From positions 20,565 to 84,564 of the forward strand of contig JAMPIV010012436.1 in the NCBI GenBank assembly GCA_024509875.1: a stretch of DNA of 64,000 bases, read 5' to 3'. Under the pieces are notes generated by a model. That model ran no database searches. It saw only the letters and a list, made by a program, of their open reading frames with translations, and was not told the origin of the DNA. Of the stretch, positions 43,231 to 58,500 are shown piece after piece. Every line of letters begins with the position of its first letter. The stretch's first letter is position 1. The DNA is from Oreohelix idahoensis. Lineage: Eukaryota; Mollusca; Gastropoda; Stylommatophora; Oreohelicidae. The translations under genes and the position numbers were made by a program.

Positions 43231-44770
43231 TGTGGTAAGACTGTAAAGTGCAATCTTTACTATCTTGCAATATAATACATTTATATACTTATTATGTTCG
43301 CAAATATTTTGTAAACAAAGTATTTCCTTTTTAAGTGCTTAAGGAGAAGTCATTTTTGAGTTACTTCCCTTGAAAGGAGTTCCGTCATCTTCGATCGGAC
43401 TCCGCGGACAAATCTAGGCCTACTGCGATTTATTCTTTGCCTGGGTAGGAATAGATTGTTCTTGCTTCAGTATATCTATGGCCTGAATTTATACGTAGTG
43501 TTTGTATGAGTAGGACGAGTCTGTCTTATAGATGTATATCTTTACTTTTCTAAGTCGAACTATGTTGGTTGTCGCTAGAAAAGGTCAAAGGCTATGCAGC
43601 GGAAGTATCGCTAGCAGGGGGTGTGATTCATGGCTGTCATCCTGTCGGGATGTCGAATTTTGGTTGTAGCCGGCTTATCGCCGAAAAAGTGATCTATAAG
43701 TAGATGGGGAAAAGTGATAGTCATTTAGACATGTTGTATGTACTTTACCCCAGTGTTTATTCTCTTTTGCCAAGGAATGGCAAAGTTATATTTCGCATAG
43801 AAAGGTAAAACCACAATTTATTATGAACTTGGGCTTCGCCATCGTTGTCGATAAGCAGATGCACAGTGGTACTTTTGAAAAGAATATTTATTCAAAGGAA
43901 GATGACATTCCTATGTATCAGCACTAGATTATATGATATTATTCAATTACCTCTATGATAGAAGCTATGAAGAAATGAGGACATTTAACGAATGACCAAT
44001 TTTGGTCTGTATCCAATAGTGAGTGAAGCTCACGAGAGAAGAACAGCCATGTTGAAATCCATATACTTTGTATTTATCGAGTGAGAAAAAGGGATGCCTG
44101 TACTATCGCTCGATGAACCAAGAGATCACTGCTACATGTGAGAACCCATGTCTGGGATTCCTATATCTTTATGAAAAATATATATATTGAACTTTACGTG
44201 AAGGGATATTCGCTAGACGAGGTTAAGTCTAGGAGCCTTCCTATATATTGGTTATGGACTGACGTGCCCAGTCAGTAAAGCCAGATGATTTACATTATGG
44301 AACTCTGAATGCTTATTTACGAATGCTCCATTATGATATTTGCCAAGCATGAATGCTAACTTAAGATGATATTCCTGTGACCAACATTATGCTGTCTATG
44401 TCGACATTTGTTCCTGTAACCATACACGTACTGTCCAAGTGTGCGTCTCATTAAATGTTATAAAAAGACCACCGTAGTTCCAGTACTCTTGAATTCGAAC
44501 AGTGTGAGTATGAGTGATGTACTACCAACCTGTCAACTCTATCGAATCATTCTACCATTCGCGTTCTGACATTCATATACACACTCATTGTCTACACTCA
44601 CATTCTTGTCAGAGCATCATCACGTTCCAGGACAAGATGACCTGTATGACCAAAACTGTGCTGGGTTTAATGAGTTGACAATCGTTACACTTTATCACAC
44701 CAGTCCCAACATCTACATTTATCAACTGGTGGACATTCACGGCATTTAACAAAATAAACATGATTTAACA
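43231..44770 (+). repeat. Element 2 3' LTR
   Basis: 1,540 bp, TGTGGTAAGACTG to GATTTAACA. It preserves the 5' end that is missing in the left copy. Confidence 0.93.
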
Positions 44771-46173
44771 TACACCCATGTAACTGTCATTAAATGTTCT
44801 GACAGCAAAATCTCCTCCTCTTCTCACAATCTCAACATACAGGAAACCTAACCTGTAGTTACAGTTAAAAGAATATGCTTATTCATCTTACAACATTAAA
44901 TGAATTTACATAAACAGATTACAGCATTTGACATTACACAAATAAATCGTATGTCCCCTTGGGGAAATATATTAGCATTCCATAAAATGAGTACATAGAC
45001 AAGGCAATGTTCTTGCTATAATAATACAGTTGTGGCTAAATCATAAGATATAATTATATCTATGCCTGGTGACTGCTTTCTGTGAAAGTTATAGACTAGT
45101 GTCTAGCCACACAAGTAAGCATAAAATGATTCTCCCTTGCCACTAGAAATATCTATCAAAAAGGAATAAGTGACTATCTCCTATAATCCAGAGTTATTAC
45201 CTGCATCTCACTATTCAGTTTTAAAGTGAACAATCCACACCTGACATTTTCTTACAGAAATGACAGTTAATTTTGCTGACTCTTAACCAATGGTAAGCAT
45301 TCGTAGACTGATTCTACGCCTAATATCTGTTATTGTAAGTTTAACATCTAACCCATGATAAACCGTAACAGTTTAAGCACCACTTAATAGGCCGTAGACA
45401 GCGCTACCTTATCACTGAATAAATTACTAGGAGAAGTCCTCAGAAATAAATTCACTTTCCTAACAGATATATAAAAGCTAACATGAATCTAATATATTAT
45501 AATTATAAGATATGTCAACTCACCCCGAAAATGACTAGAACATAGGCAAACACATTCTAGTACTGTGTTAAAGTTTGCCTTATCTCATGATGGTCATCTA
45601 CGGGCCAGGAAAATTTACGAATGTCTTTGTCTATTAAAACCAGTCTACTCTTATAGATCACAAGGGACGCTCCCCCCGGACACCTGGCCTGCATATTTCT
45701 ACAGAAGTTCGGCGAAAGACGTAATCTAGAGTAAGACAAAAGAAATCGTGCGAAAGTTCCCCAGGTAGAGAAATGCATAACATTATGCTCTATCTTGTCT
45801 AGGGCAAAAACCCAAAGACTGATTCCCGCGGGTTTTGTCTCCCCCTGTTTCCAGGAATCATAATATTATGATCCGAAGCAGCGTTCTGGAAGCCAAACAC
45901 AGGGACCCTTTCGCTCGTGATCAAAAGGCTATAAACGTAAGAGATATTTCCCTGGTCAGACCAGGTGCGGCTTAGATAATATTATCGTTCGCTGACCGCT
46001 ACAGGCCGGAACGTAACCAAACCTCGGGTGGGGTTTGAGAAGGTGAAAAAGTTTGGCCACGAAGGTAGAAAATGAAAGAAAAAGAAAATACAAAATGACG
46101 AGGAAAACCAGGACATTTAAAAAGTAATCAAATTATGGACAAGATGGTAAAATAGATTATCGGTCACGTGACA
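44771..46173 (-). repeat. Element 1 right LTR, second part (after element 2)
   Basis: It resumes at TACACCCATG exactly where the first part stopped and matches 22,756-24,150. It ends CACGTGACA and is followed by the duplication CTATC at 46,174-46,178. Confidence 0.93.
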
Positions 46174-46178
46174 CTATC
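46174..46178. repeat. Target-site duplication of outer LTR element 1, right copy
   Basis: CTATC, identical to 21,289-21,293. Confidence 0.92.
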
Positions 46179-46891
46179 TTACACGTAACGTGTAGACAAA
46201 AAGGCTCCCAGTTTATGTTTAGATTTTGGGGTGACGTCACGTGGGATGACTCCAGAAAATATATCGCTATAGCTTTCTCACTGGATAAAATTCTTAAGCT
46301 TTAGAAATTATAGCTTATGTTTTAATCTAGATCTCAGTTACTACAACCAGTCTTTACGAATCTGGATTTTTGAACATTGATCAGTGTGAAGACATAATCG
46401 GTGAGATGTGAGACGTGATATGCAGCACGCACTCAAGATTCTCCCTCAAATTTCAATCACTACTGGCACTAATGAAGCAACGGCCATCACATTAAGATCA
46501 TTTATTTGTTGTTATACTTTCTTTGTACAAGTATATGTGAGGAACTGGCTAGCTAGAAATAAAATTCTGCCTTCGTCTTTTCCCTATTGAGTGTAACCCA
46601 TCTGAGGTTGAATATGATGTTTTTTCTTCATTAAATTTGTTCAATCATAGCGTATGTTTTTGGATTAGGTAATAACGATGTACATCTTTGTTGTCCTGAC
46701 TTTGCTGCTTTCACTGGCTGTTAATTTCCTGTGTATTTCCCTGCTTCGTGGAGCTTCTGTGAAATCTGTTTCAGTGTGGTGTTTTATACACTGCACAAGA
46801 AAGTAGAAGATAGTTGAGAGTTAGGCAAAGCTGAGTTTTAAGACGATATTTAAACAAGAAGTTACATTTATCTCTCAGCCATTTCACAATA
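46179..46891. other. Non-coding spacer
   Basis: No supported gene; a 60-codon frame at 46,408 has no motif. Confidence 0.4.
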
Positions 46892-47055
46892 AAGGTAGTC
46901 CCATAGCAGATACTGCGGTAGGGGAGTGAAGTGTTAGAGACTTCATTATACTAGGTCCAGCATCGAGGGGTGGGGTGACAAGTTCCATTCCTCGCTGCCT
47001 TTTCTTTCCCTGACTGTGGTCAGGAATCCATTTACAGCTGGGTACACATCTCACA
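46892..47055 (-). mobile_element. tRNA-derived SINE, copy 4 (body only)
   Basis: Reverse orientation: tail GTAGTCCCATAGCAGATACT, then CTAGGTCCAGCATCGAGG and CAGCTGGGTAC. The tRNA-like head is missing. Confidence 0.8.
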
Positions 47056-51238
<4,183 letters not shown>

Positions 51239-51299
51239 TGCGCCCCTGTCTTGTCTCCGAGTTTACGGAGACCTACATCATCATTTTTCTTGACGCCCC

Positions 51300-51480
51300 T
51301 CACCGAGCATAGAACCAGCAGGGCAGCTGGTCGCCATGCAGGAAGCCTGCTACAAGCAGTCACGTGCTCTTGCCATGATGGTTTCTGTGGCTATTTGTTT
51401 TACCTGGGGAGGTTGCCAACACAATGCACGCTCTCATCTTAGTCGCCTGGTACGACATGCCTGGGTGTACGGTAGTATTA
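51300..51480 (+). repeat. Dispersed repeat R2, copy at 51.3 kb
   Basis: GAGCATAGAACCAGCAGGGC, CATGCAGGAAGCCTGC and TTAGTCGCCTGGTACGACAT match the copies at 16,622 and, inverted, 47,110. Confidence 0.6.
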
Positions 51481-51702
51481 TTCTTTCTTTGTCTCTTCAG
51501 AGACTTACGTGAACGACACTAGGCGAGTTTACGAACACCTGTAAGCTTACACTGAGTTTGTCAATACCTGAAGGCATGTGTGTAGTCTATCTGATTGTTT
51601 CCTTCCACCTCAAATAATCAGCCACATAGTGTCTACCAATATTTACATTTAAATCCTGCTATTTTGTTGTTGTAATATTGTGTGTATGTTTGTGCTGAAA
51701 AG

Positions 51703-51935
51703 GTAAACGGTAAAGGTAGCCACATAGCAGATATTGTCGTAGAGGAGTAAGGTGTTAGAAACTTCACTATACTAGGGTTTAGCTTTATGAGGTGAGGGTA
51801 ACTAGTTCCATTTCTTGCTGCTTTTGCCTGCCGTAACTCAAGAGCAGAGTTAGGTACCCAGGGTAGACTGGAGACTGATTGCTGACCATAAGTCTCGATC
51901 CGGGTATCTTTGCCGCCAGAGGCAAGCGATTAGTC
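51703..51935 (-). mobile_element. tRNA-derived SINE, copy 5
   Basis: Reverse orientation, diverged: GGTAGCCACATAGCAGATAT, AACTTCACTATACTAGGG, and a decayed B box (CTCGATCCGGG) with an A box remnant (GCAAGCGATTAGTC). Confidence 0.75.
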
Positions 51936-51954
51936 ATAAATCATCATTATTTTC

Positions 51955-52050
51955 ATTAGCTCTCCTAACGTAGCATGGATACACCTCTGTAGCTGGCCCC
52001 TTACCAACCATTCACATGCTCCTGCCGGAGTGGGTTTTTTTTTGGTCCTT
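51955..52050 (+). repeat. Dispersed repeat R2, short fragment
   Basis: CCTCTGTAGCTGGCCCCTTA resembles the 5' part of the other copies. Weak. Confidence 0.35.
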
Positions 52051-52136
52051 CGTGGCTGTTATTATAAATATATTCACAGCTGTCTCGCTGTATCTGCTCG
52101 CTGATGTCGGTGTTAGAATGTAATTTATGATTTGTG

Positions 52137-52376
52137 AAGGTTGTCCTGTAGCAGAAAATGCCGGTGTGGGGAGTGAAGTGTTAAAGACTTCACCATACTA
52201 GGTCCAGCTTTTTTTCATCCTCGCTGCCTTTGCCTACCCTTACTTTATGAAGCAGACCCTTCTACCAATTAACAGCAGTGTTAGGCTGGAGCATGATTCA
52301 ATAAGGCTACGACCCCGGACCCCAGTCACTGCGCCGCGAGATGAAAGTCTCTAACCGCTTGGCCAGTCGGGCGACC
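52137..52376 (-). mobile_element. tRNA-derived SINE, copy 6
   Basis: Reverse orientation with tail, GACTTCACCATACTAGGTCC, and a head with CTCTAACCGCTTGGCCAGTC (A box complement). The B box is damaged. Confidence 0.8.
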
Positions 52377-52564
52377 CTGTTTACCTGTGGTTTCTTACCT
52401 CTGAGTGGTCCACCCCAGTTATTGTGATAGTTAGTTTCTATTTGTAGAATACTGCAACACGGAAGTGCGCAGGCCTACATAAGTGGGTGATTTTACTTTT
52501 CTAACATATTTGTTGTGAATGTAATCGATGTAATCCAAACATTTTTATGGCTTGTCTTTCCTTA

Positions 52565-52790
52565 TGAGTTAGGGAAGGTAAAGTTAGCAAGGAAGGATAC
52601 TGGTCACTCCCACCTCATAAATAACTGGATCTAGTACTGTGCCGCATGAGTTTCCGAGTTCCGGGATCGAATCTTGGTAATGTCACGCTCCAGCAAACCC
52701 AGTTGTAAAGTGGTACCTAAATCTGCTCATTGAGGCAAAGTTAGTGAGACAGGAAACTGCTCACCTGTCACGAAAGGTTTTTTGTTTGTT
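52565..52790 (+). mobile_element. tRNA-derived SINE, copy 7, dimer-like arrangement
   Basis: It begins with the body 3' half (GAGTTAGGGAAGGTAAAG to CTGGATCTAGTA), then GTGCCGCATGAG and directly a second head/body (GGGATCGAATC, GTCACGCTCCAGC, GGTACCTAAATCTGCTC). The same junction occurs in copy 8, so the composite form may itself have been copied. Confidence 0.65.
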
Positions 52791-53544
52791 ATTTTTAAAA
52801 AAAGATACCCTTGACAAAAAGTAAATGTATCAGGTGATACCAGGATAGTGCCAGGTAAGAGTCTGGTCTTACAAGTAATACCCCCTTCTCTGAAAAGAAA
52901 TAGGGTGTATTGACATCAAAGGTTAGAATCAGCTGTACAAATCTCAGGTTGTTTGAAAGATATGTCTTGAAGATCTATTTGCTCCTTTCGTAGATTCACC
53001 TTTGGTAATATGTGGTGTTATGTTGACAACGTTTATCTAGGGGTATTTAAATATATTTTTAAATATATTAATCTAAATATGCAATCCAACATAACTTGAA
53101 AACTAAATGCCTAGTAATCTCAACAAGTCTGAAGGTACATCATTTTTACAATTTAATAATCATACACCGGTTCTCTTTTTGGTTATGATAACTCAAAAGA
53201 TATTTACATTATATAAAATCAATAATATATATATATTTCAATTAACAAAACATAATCTATTACTAAAGTCTCTGTCATCTTCTATATTGAAAAATAATGT
53301 TTATATTTCACTACAATGTCACTGTTGTTGACTGGGTAGATAGGATGGATTTATAAGGTCTTTAACTCATCCTTCACCGTCCTGTTATTTAATATTGTCA
53401 TAGTCTATTATTAGTGCTGACTTTTAGTTAATGAACGCGCTGAGCAGTGGCAAGATAAGGCCACTTATCTGCTTCAGTAAGAAATTCCACACTCTCCTGC
53501 CGTGGTTTAACACATAAGGAAGGGAAACCACGAGGCCTGTAAAC
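52791..53544. other. Non-coding, AT-rich
   Basis: A 74-codon frame (53,107-53,331) has no motif. A short inverted pair CGTGGTTT / AAACCACG lies at 53,502-53,533. Confidence 0.4.
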
Positions 53545-53696
53545 AGTAAATTAATATGAAACAAATATAAAGGTATGTTATAAGGCACTCGTAGGAAATA
53601 TTCATGTCTGTTGTTTTTTCTGTTGTCTAGTGTTCTTCTTTATTTCCTACGAGTGCCTTATAACATACCTTTATATTTGTTTCATATTAATTTACT
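53545..53696. repeat. Perfect 56-bp inverted repeat with 40-bp loop
   Basis: Arms 53,545-53,600 and 53,641-53,696 are exact reverse complements over 56 bp (outer end AGTAAATTAATATG, inner end CACTCGTAGGAAATA). No terminal signature or target duplication was recognised. It could be a foldback element, a hairpin RNA locus, or a cloning/assembly palindrome. Confidence 0.9.
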
Positions 53697-54209
53697 TAAC
53701 ACATCAAGGAATTGCCAGGCAGTTGAACAAGGGTGACTGGCTGCAATGATTCCCAATGAGCTCTTGCATCTCCAAGTCCAAAGTTAGTAAAAGTGGAAAT
53801 CACAATCTTCAGGTTGATTGTAGACCAAAACCCTCAGGCAAACACACACACACACAGGCTGTCTATGGCTTCTAAGGTCTGCGCAACAGACGCGGTTGGC
53901 AAAGGCAATACTTTTACTTTTCACCGCTTCTCGCTAAACAGCTTGGTTTAAATTTTTGATAATGGCGTCAAATAGCCAAAGGGCAAGGCCTTTATAACTA
54001 CACATCCGACCTCCGAGGTGGTTGGGTGACAGACAGCGTAAGATTTCCCAAAATGAAACAACTTTTTGCTCTCTGTACAATGTGTAAAATTTAGTTTGTC
54101 AATTATTTTCTTTATTTATGGGGCGATTTTGGTCATATAAAGTTTATTTTATAATGTGGATTATTTAGGATCGATCTATCTATACATCAGTTATTTTGTA
54201 AAATGCATT
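53697..54209. other. Non-coding spacer
   Basis: A short CA repeat lies at 53,842-53,856. No gene. Confidence 0.4.
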
Positions 54210-55536
54210 TACAAGGGGCTTGACATAAGTCTTGGGCCTGACCATGAAGGACATGTCACAGAGAGCTGAAATTTTGTATAGTGTTTATTTCTTTTCAATA
54301 TAGACACCATCTGAATTGACACACTTCTGCCATCTCTGCTTGACCTTGAAAAGACCTTGGGAGTAAAACACCCTATTTTTCAAACTAAACCAGTCATCAC
54401 ATGCCAGTATAACTTCTTCATCGCTGTCAAAATGATTTCCTTTTAGCTGTTTTTTAAGATTTGGGAATAGAAAAAAGTCTGATGGAGCCAAATCTGGAGA
54501 ATATGGTGGGTATGGAAGAATTTCAATATTCAAATCGTTGGCTGCTAGCTGCACAAGCCGTGCTTTATGAGAGGGCGCGTTGTTTTGAAGCAAAGGAAGA
54601 TTTTGAGTGCGCGTTATCCCTCGTTTCCTGGTCATAACCATTCTTAGTTTGGTGAGAAGATTTGCATAGTACTGTCCATTAACTGTTGTTGCCACGAGGC
54701 AGATAATCTTTCAACAGGACACCTTTGGCGTCCCAAAAAACAGTCAGCATCACTTTTCCTGCAGATTTCTGTGCCCTCGGCTTGACAATTGTTGGGGAGC
54801 CCGGGGTTTTCCATTGCATGCTGGCAATTTTGGATTCGGGGTCATAATGGTGTACCCAAGTCTCATCTACTGTCACCATGGTCTCCAAAAAATTTTTTGA
54901 CTGACACTTTTTGAGCAACTGTTGACAGCAATTTACCCTCGTTTGCTTCTGTTCACGTGTCAACATTCGCGGAACCCAGCGTGCATGCACTTTTCTCATG
55001 TTCAGTCTGTTGTGTAAAATTCTATAAACTGTTCTTTCATTCAGTTTTACTCTACTAGCTATCTCCACAATTGTCATTTTTCGATCCTGGTCAATGATTT
55101 TCTTCACTTGTTGCATTTTCATCGTTGCACTCTGAGGCTGGTCTACCAGATCTTGGCAGATCAGCAACATTTGAGCGGCCGCACTTAAACTGTTGACACC
55201 AGTTTTTTTTACCGAAGTATATGAAGGACAAGAATCACGAAACACTGGTTCCATCTCCCTGTGTATTTCTGTAGGTGTTTTTTCCCTGAAACATCAGAAA
55301 TTTTATCACAGCTCTGGCCTCCTTCTTTTCCATTGTTTTGTCAAATCTTTGGAGCAGCAGATCCGGTCAATAGGGTACATTGCGCCGTGCACCGTAGCGG
55401 GAAACCCCATTGAAGAAACAAACGCATACTTCACACATTTAGTGCAAATATGAATGAACTTTAAATGTGTCAAGTTTCATCTTCCTCCTGTGACTCCTTC
55501 ATGGTCAGGCCCAAGACTTATGTCAAGCCCCTTGTA
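54210..55536 (-). mobile_element. mariner element, complete with 40-bp inverted repeats and TA target duplication
   Basis: The element is 54,212-55,534 (1,323 bp) between TA at 54,210-54,211 and 55,535-55,536. Terminal repeats start CAAGGGGCTTGACATAAGTC and are identical over 40 bp (54,212-54,251 and 55,495-55,534). One transposase gene is on the minus strand. The intact ends mean it could still be mobilised in trans. Confidence 0.93.
54285..55333 (-). pseudogene. mariner transposase, two frameshifts and a D-to-N change in the catalytic triad
   Basis: Start at 55,333; about 349 codons, the normal mariner length. A frameshift in a T6 run (55,278-55,283) and another near 54,690 break it. The N-terminal part has helix-turn-helix features (IVEIASRVKLNERTVYRIL). 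The first catalytic Asp is in TVDETWVHHYD. The position of the second Asp reads QNNAPSH, where mariners have HDNAP, so Asn replaces Asp (AAC for GAC, near 54,588). The third Asp, PYSPDLAPSDFF, is present with 34 residues between, the DD34D spacing. Dead both by frame and by active site. Confidence 0.92.
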
Positions 55537-55879
55537 AATATATGCGTACTTTAACTAGCTAAGTTGGACAAATCCTGATGAAACACAGCTCTTTTATTCA
55601 TTATATCTATCTTACCAGAATAGTATTTGATAAAGTTTTTTACTCTTATCTTTAGCTTAACATTTCCTTTGATGAATTACACAATTCTCCCCAGTGATAA
55701 TTAAATATTATCGTGCCATCGTTTAACCAAAACTGGTCCCTAGGTTTTGCACTGTAAGTTTCTTACCACAATAATAATAAAGGTCCGTTTTGATTGGTTG
55801 TTGTATCATAGAGTTTTCCCCAACTATGCGTGCGATATGGTCGGCTCTAGAAAAACGTGTTGTAAGACAGATCCAAATC
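55537..55879. other. Non-coding spacer
   Basis: Nothing recognised. Confidence 0.35.
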
Positions 55880-56155
55880 ACTACATCACCCCACCTCATA
55901 AAGAAGCTTGATTTAGTTCTGTGCCGCATGAGGCGAGTCCTGAGTTCTTGGATCGAACGTTGGTAGTGTCACGCTCCAGTTTACCCACTTTTAAAGTGGT
56001 ACCTGAATCTGCTTTTGAGTCAGGGAAGGCAAAGTTAGCGAGGAAGGAAACTGGTCACCCCATCTCATAAAAAAGCTGAACCTAATGTAGTGAAATCTCT
56101 AACACTTAACTCTCCTACGACAACCTCTACAACGTTATTACCTTTATTTACCTTT
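55880..56155 (+). mobile_element. tRNA-derived SINE, copy 8, dimer-like arrangement
   Basis: It starts with a body end (CACCCCACCTCATAAAGAAG), the junction GTGCCGCATGAG, then a head with B box-like TTGGATCGAAC, GTCACGCTCCAGTTTACCCA, GCGAGGAAGGAAACTGGTCA and the tail CTCCTACGACAACCTCTAC. It has the same junction as copy 7. Confidence 0.7.
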
Positions 56156-58190
56156 CCATACGGCAGTTAGCTCCAGCAAAGTAGGTATATGGCGTGATTT
56201 GGGACAAACCGTCCAGTCCGTGTGGAAATCTATGTCTTTACTATGAATTTTCACTTTTGCTTCCTTATCTCATATTTCATAGATTGTTTAATATAATATT
56301 TCGTTGTCTGGTTTTGTTTTGGTTAATCGTTTCTAAATGCTGTTATAAAGGGAAAAAAATAACAACAGATCTTCTTTTTAACATTCCGAAATATTTAATA
56401 CGGTATTCTTCTATGTGTGGCCGTGGATGATGATGATGATGGTCTGCTATTTCATACTTCTATTTTTGTGATCGTATAGGTTTCGAATCTCTACCCTCTT
56501 GTATCTCTACCCTAAACAATAGGCAGCTTATTGTATGGTGACATGAACTTATTTCTCTCATAAAACGACAACAGCTCATGTGCTGACAGTTGATGAATGA
56601 TTTCAACAGTTGATGAATGACTGACTTCACGCTGACGACAGTAACAGTTAAAGGTTGAACTTTATTTACATGATCGAAAAGGTTGAAAAAAATGATATGC
56701 CCAACCTTCCTCATGAGGCTGGCAGACTTTATACAGCAAAATATTTCAGTAGGTACAAATACAGCGTTTCTCTCTCTTTCTTTCTCTCGTGCTACCTCAG
56801 CATTTATAATGTCTCTAGTGGTTATGGTGGCCATGGCTTGAGGATCACTGTTGTCAGTATTTTACTTGTCATAATGTTCTTCATAAGTAGTAACTGTTTC
56901 TTCTATTGTTCTGACTGATTTCTTCTTATGTTGTCTTGGCGTATTAGTGAAACTGGCCTGACTGCCAGGGATGGAACTTTACCAAGTCTATCTTCTGCTC
57001 AATAGACTATCAACTCGTGTACTGTACTTCACTTCTGACTATGATACTTAAAATGTTCAACGTACCTAGGTTTTTCGAAAATATACACACTTTCTCTCTT
57101 GCTGGGAACACTGACATCTTGTCCTCAGAAATAAATAACGAACTGTCATATATGATTGTGGCGTACAAAGCGATTGAGCGTCTGAGTGATAAGTGTAACT
57201 TTTCTGCTACAACAGAGTCAACCAAAAATATTTCTTGGCTTCATCACTCGATGAAAACTCTCAGTTCACTTACAACTTCTAAATATTAACTTTACTTACT
57301 CAAAGCAAACTTACTTCTAAACGCTATTGCGTCTGGGATCTGAGCTGATTTACTTTTAAACTTCGATTTACCACTACAACTATTTCCAAACATTCTCGAA
57401 CAACTTTGTCTCACAAACAGCTCACCCAAAATATAAATTTCCGTTGCAAAGTCTCTTCGCTCCCGTAGCTGAACTCCCCAAACAAAACAGAAAAACTTAA
57501 CATTATAATTACTCACCCAAGGTCAGCTAACCTAAACACTGCACTAAAGGGAAGTGACTTCTACTCTTGTCTCCTCCTTCTAGTTCTACAGATTATTTCC
57601 CTTAGACTACACTTAAACAGTCAGTTAATAAACGTCAATCTCGTAAAGATAATTGTAACCGACTTCTCCTCTTAACCTCTAACTGTTACATTCGTAATCT
57701 TCATGTCCTTGAACATTTTTGAATGCCAGCCCCAGACTCCAGGAACAACACAAACTACAGCCATGTGCCATATGTTCCTGCTTTTCAGGTTATGACAGCT
57801 CATTTATTTTTCACCCTCTCTCATACCCTTTTCCCCCTGTGGGATATTATAGATTCTCCTATCTTGACTTGTAACCCCTTTCTTGAAGGTGGTGTGACAG
57901 TAGGAAGAAAGAGTGGCAATACCTCGTTAGTGTATATGGTACTGAATGACTGAATTGGTTGTGTAGTAAAGTCTATATTGTTACATCCCCTGATGTTGTC
58001 AAAGGAAAATAATCACTGTACTAATTGTGATAGTGTTCTTCTGTTGTATAACTGGCTACCGCCAGAGTTGGTAGTTACTGAAGTGACAAGAGAAACCCCA
58101 GTGTTGGTTTTGGAGGCTCGTATATGTCTGGTTGTTTTTCAACTGCATGATCGTAATAAAATTAAATTCAGCAATTCCCAATAACTTGGC
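56156..58190. other. Non-coding, no feature recognised
   Basis: Several frames of 60-125 codons on both strands lack motifs and overlap each other. An ATG trinucleotide run (GATGATGATGATGG) lies at 56,427-56,441. Could be intergenic or intronic DNA. Confidence 0.4.
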
Positions 58191-58500
58191 GTCAAAAAAC
58201 TCAAGAGAGATGAATGCAGTAAGCGACCCATAGCTTGACTGCCTGCGTCAGGGTCAGGCGAAACCAGAGCAGACCAAGACCCTACTCCACCTCCAAGTGG
58301 TGGTCCTGGAAACAGGCTGCATCACTGCAGTCTGGCTGAGAGAGTAGGGATCGAAGTGGGAAGGCAAACCCGGTCCCAAAAAATGCCGTGCTGAAGTCGG
58401 ATGTGTCGGCCGAAAGGCGCAAATATCGCAGCTCCGCTGTAAACAGACACAACGCAACCAACGTCCTATTCAGGATGAATGAGGAAGAGGAAGAAGAAAT
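58190..58500. repeat. Unassigned GC-balanced block, probably a repeat fragment
   Basis: It differs in composition from its AT-rich surroundings (GCCTGCGTCAGGGTCAGGCG, GGCCGAAAGGCGCAAATATC) and ends in a GAGGAAGAGGAAGAAGAA run. It resembles the 3' end of a LINE but has no diagnostic motif. Confidence 0.35.

Larger units (their letters stand above)
28746..44770 (+). mobile_element. Gmr1-like Gypsy LTR retrotransposon (element 2), split by element 3
   Basis: LTRs at 28,746-30,279 and 43,231-44,770. The coding order is gag, protease, integrase, RT, RNase H, the reverse of the normal Gypsy order for integrase, as described for Gmr1-like elements. About 9.5 kb once element 3 is discounted. The left LTR lacks the first six bases seen in the right copy (TGTGGT), and no target duplication remains; a loss of about 11 bp at the left junction would explain both. 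Roughly ten LTR substitutions were counted by eye. RT motif A has been deleted and frames shift twice, so it is dead. Confidence 0.9.
21294..46173 (-). mobile_element. Outer LTR retrotransposon (element 1), minus orientation, split by element 2
   Basis: Left LTR 21,294-24,150 (2,857 bp); right LTR 27,279-28,745 plus 44,771-46,173 (2,870 bp together), interrupted by element 2. On the coding strand the LTR runs TGTCACGTGACC to CCACGACA, flanked by CTATC on both sides. The internal part (24,151-27,278) has a PBS beside the right LTR, a PPT beside the left LTR and minus-strand ORFs. I see no protease, RT, RNase H or integrase motif, so it is a non-autonomous element of about 8.85 kb. By eye the LTRs differ by roughly ten substitutions and eight small indels, so it is young. 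Confidence 0.92.

Noticed and set aside
56460..56834. 124-codon minus-strand ORF
   Set aside because: No recognisable motif, AT-rich low-complexity composition, overlapping a frame on the other strand.
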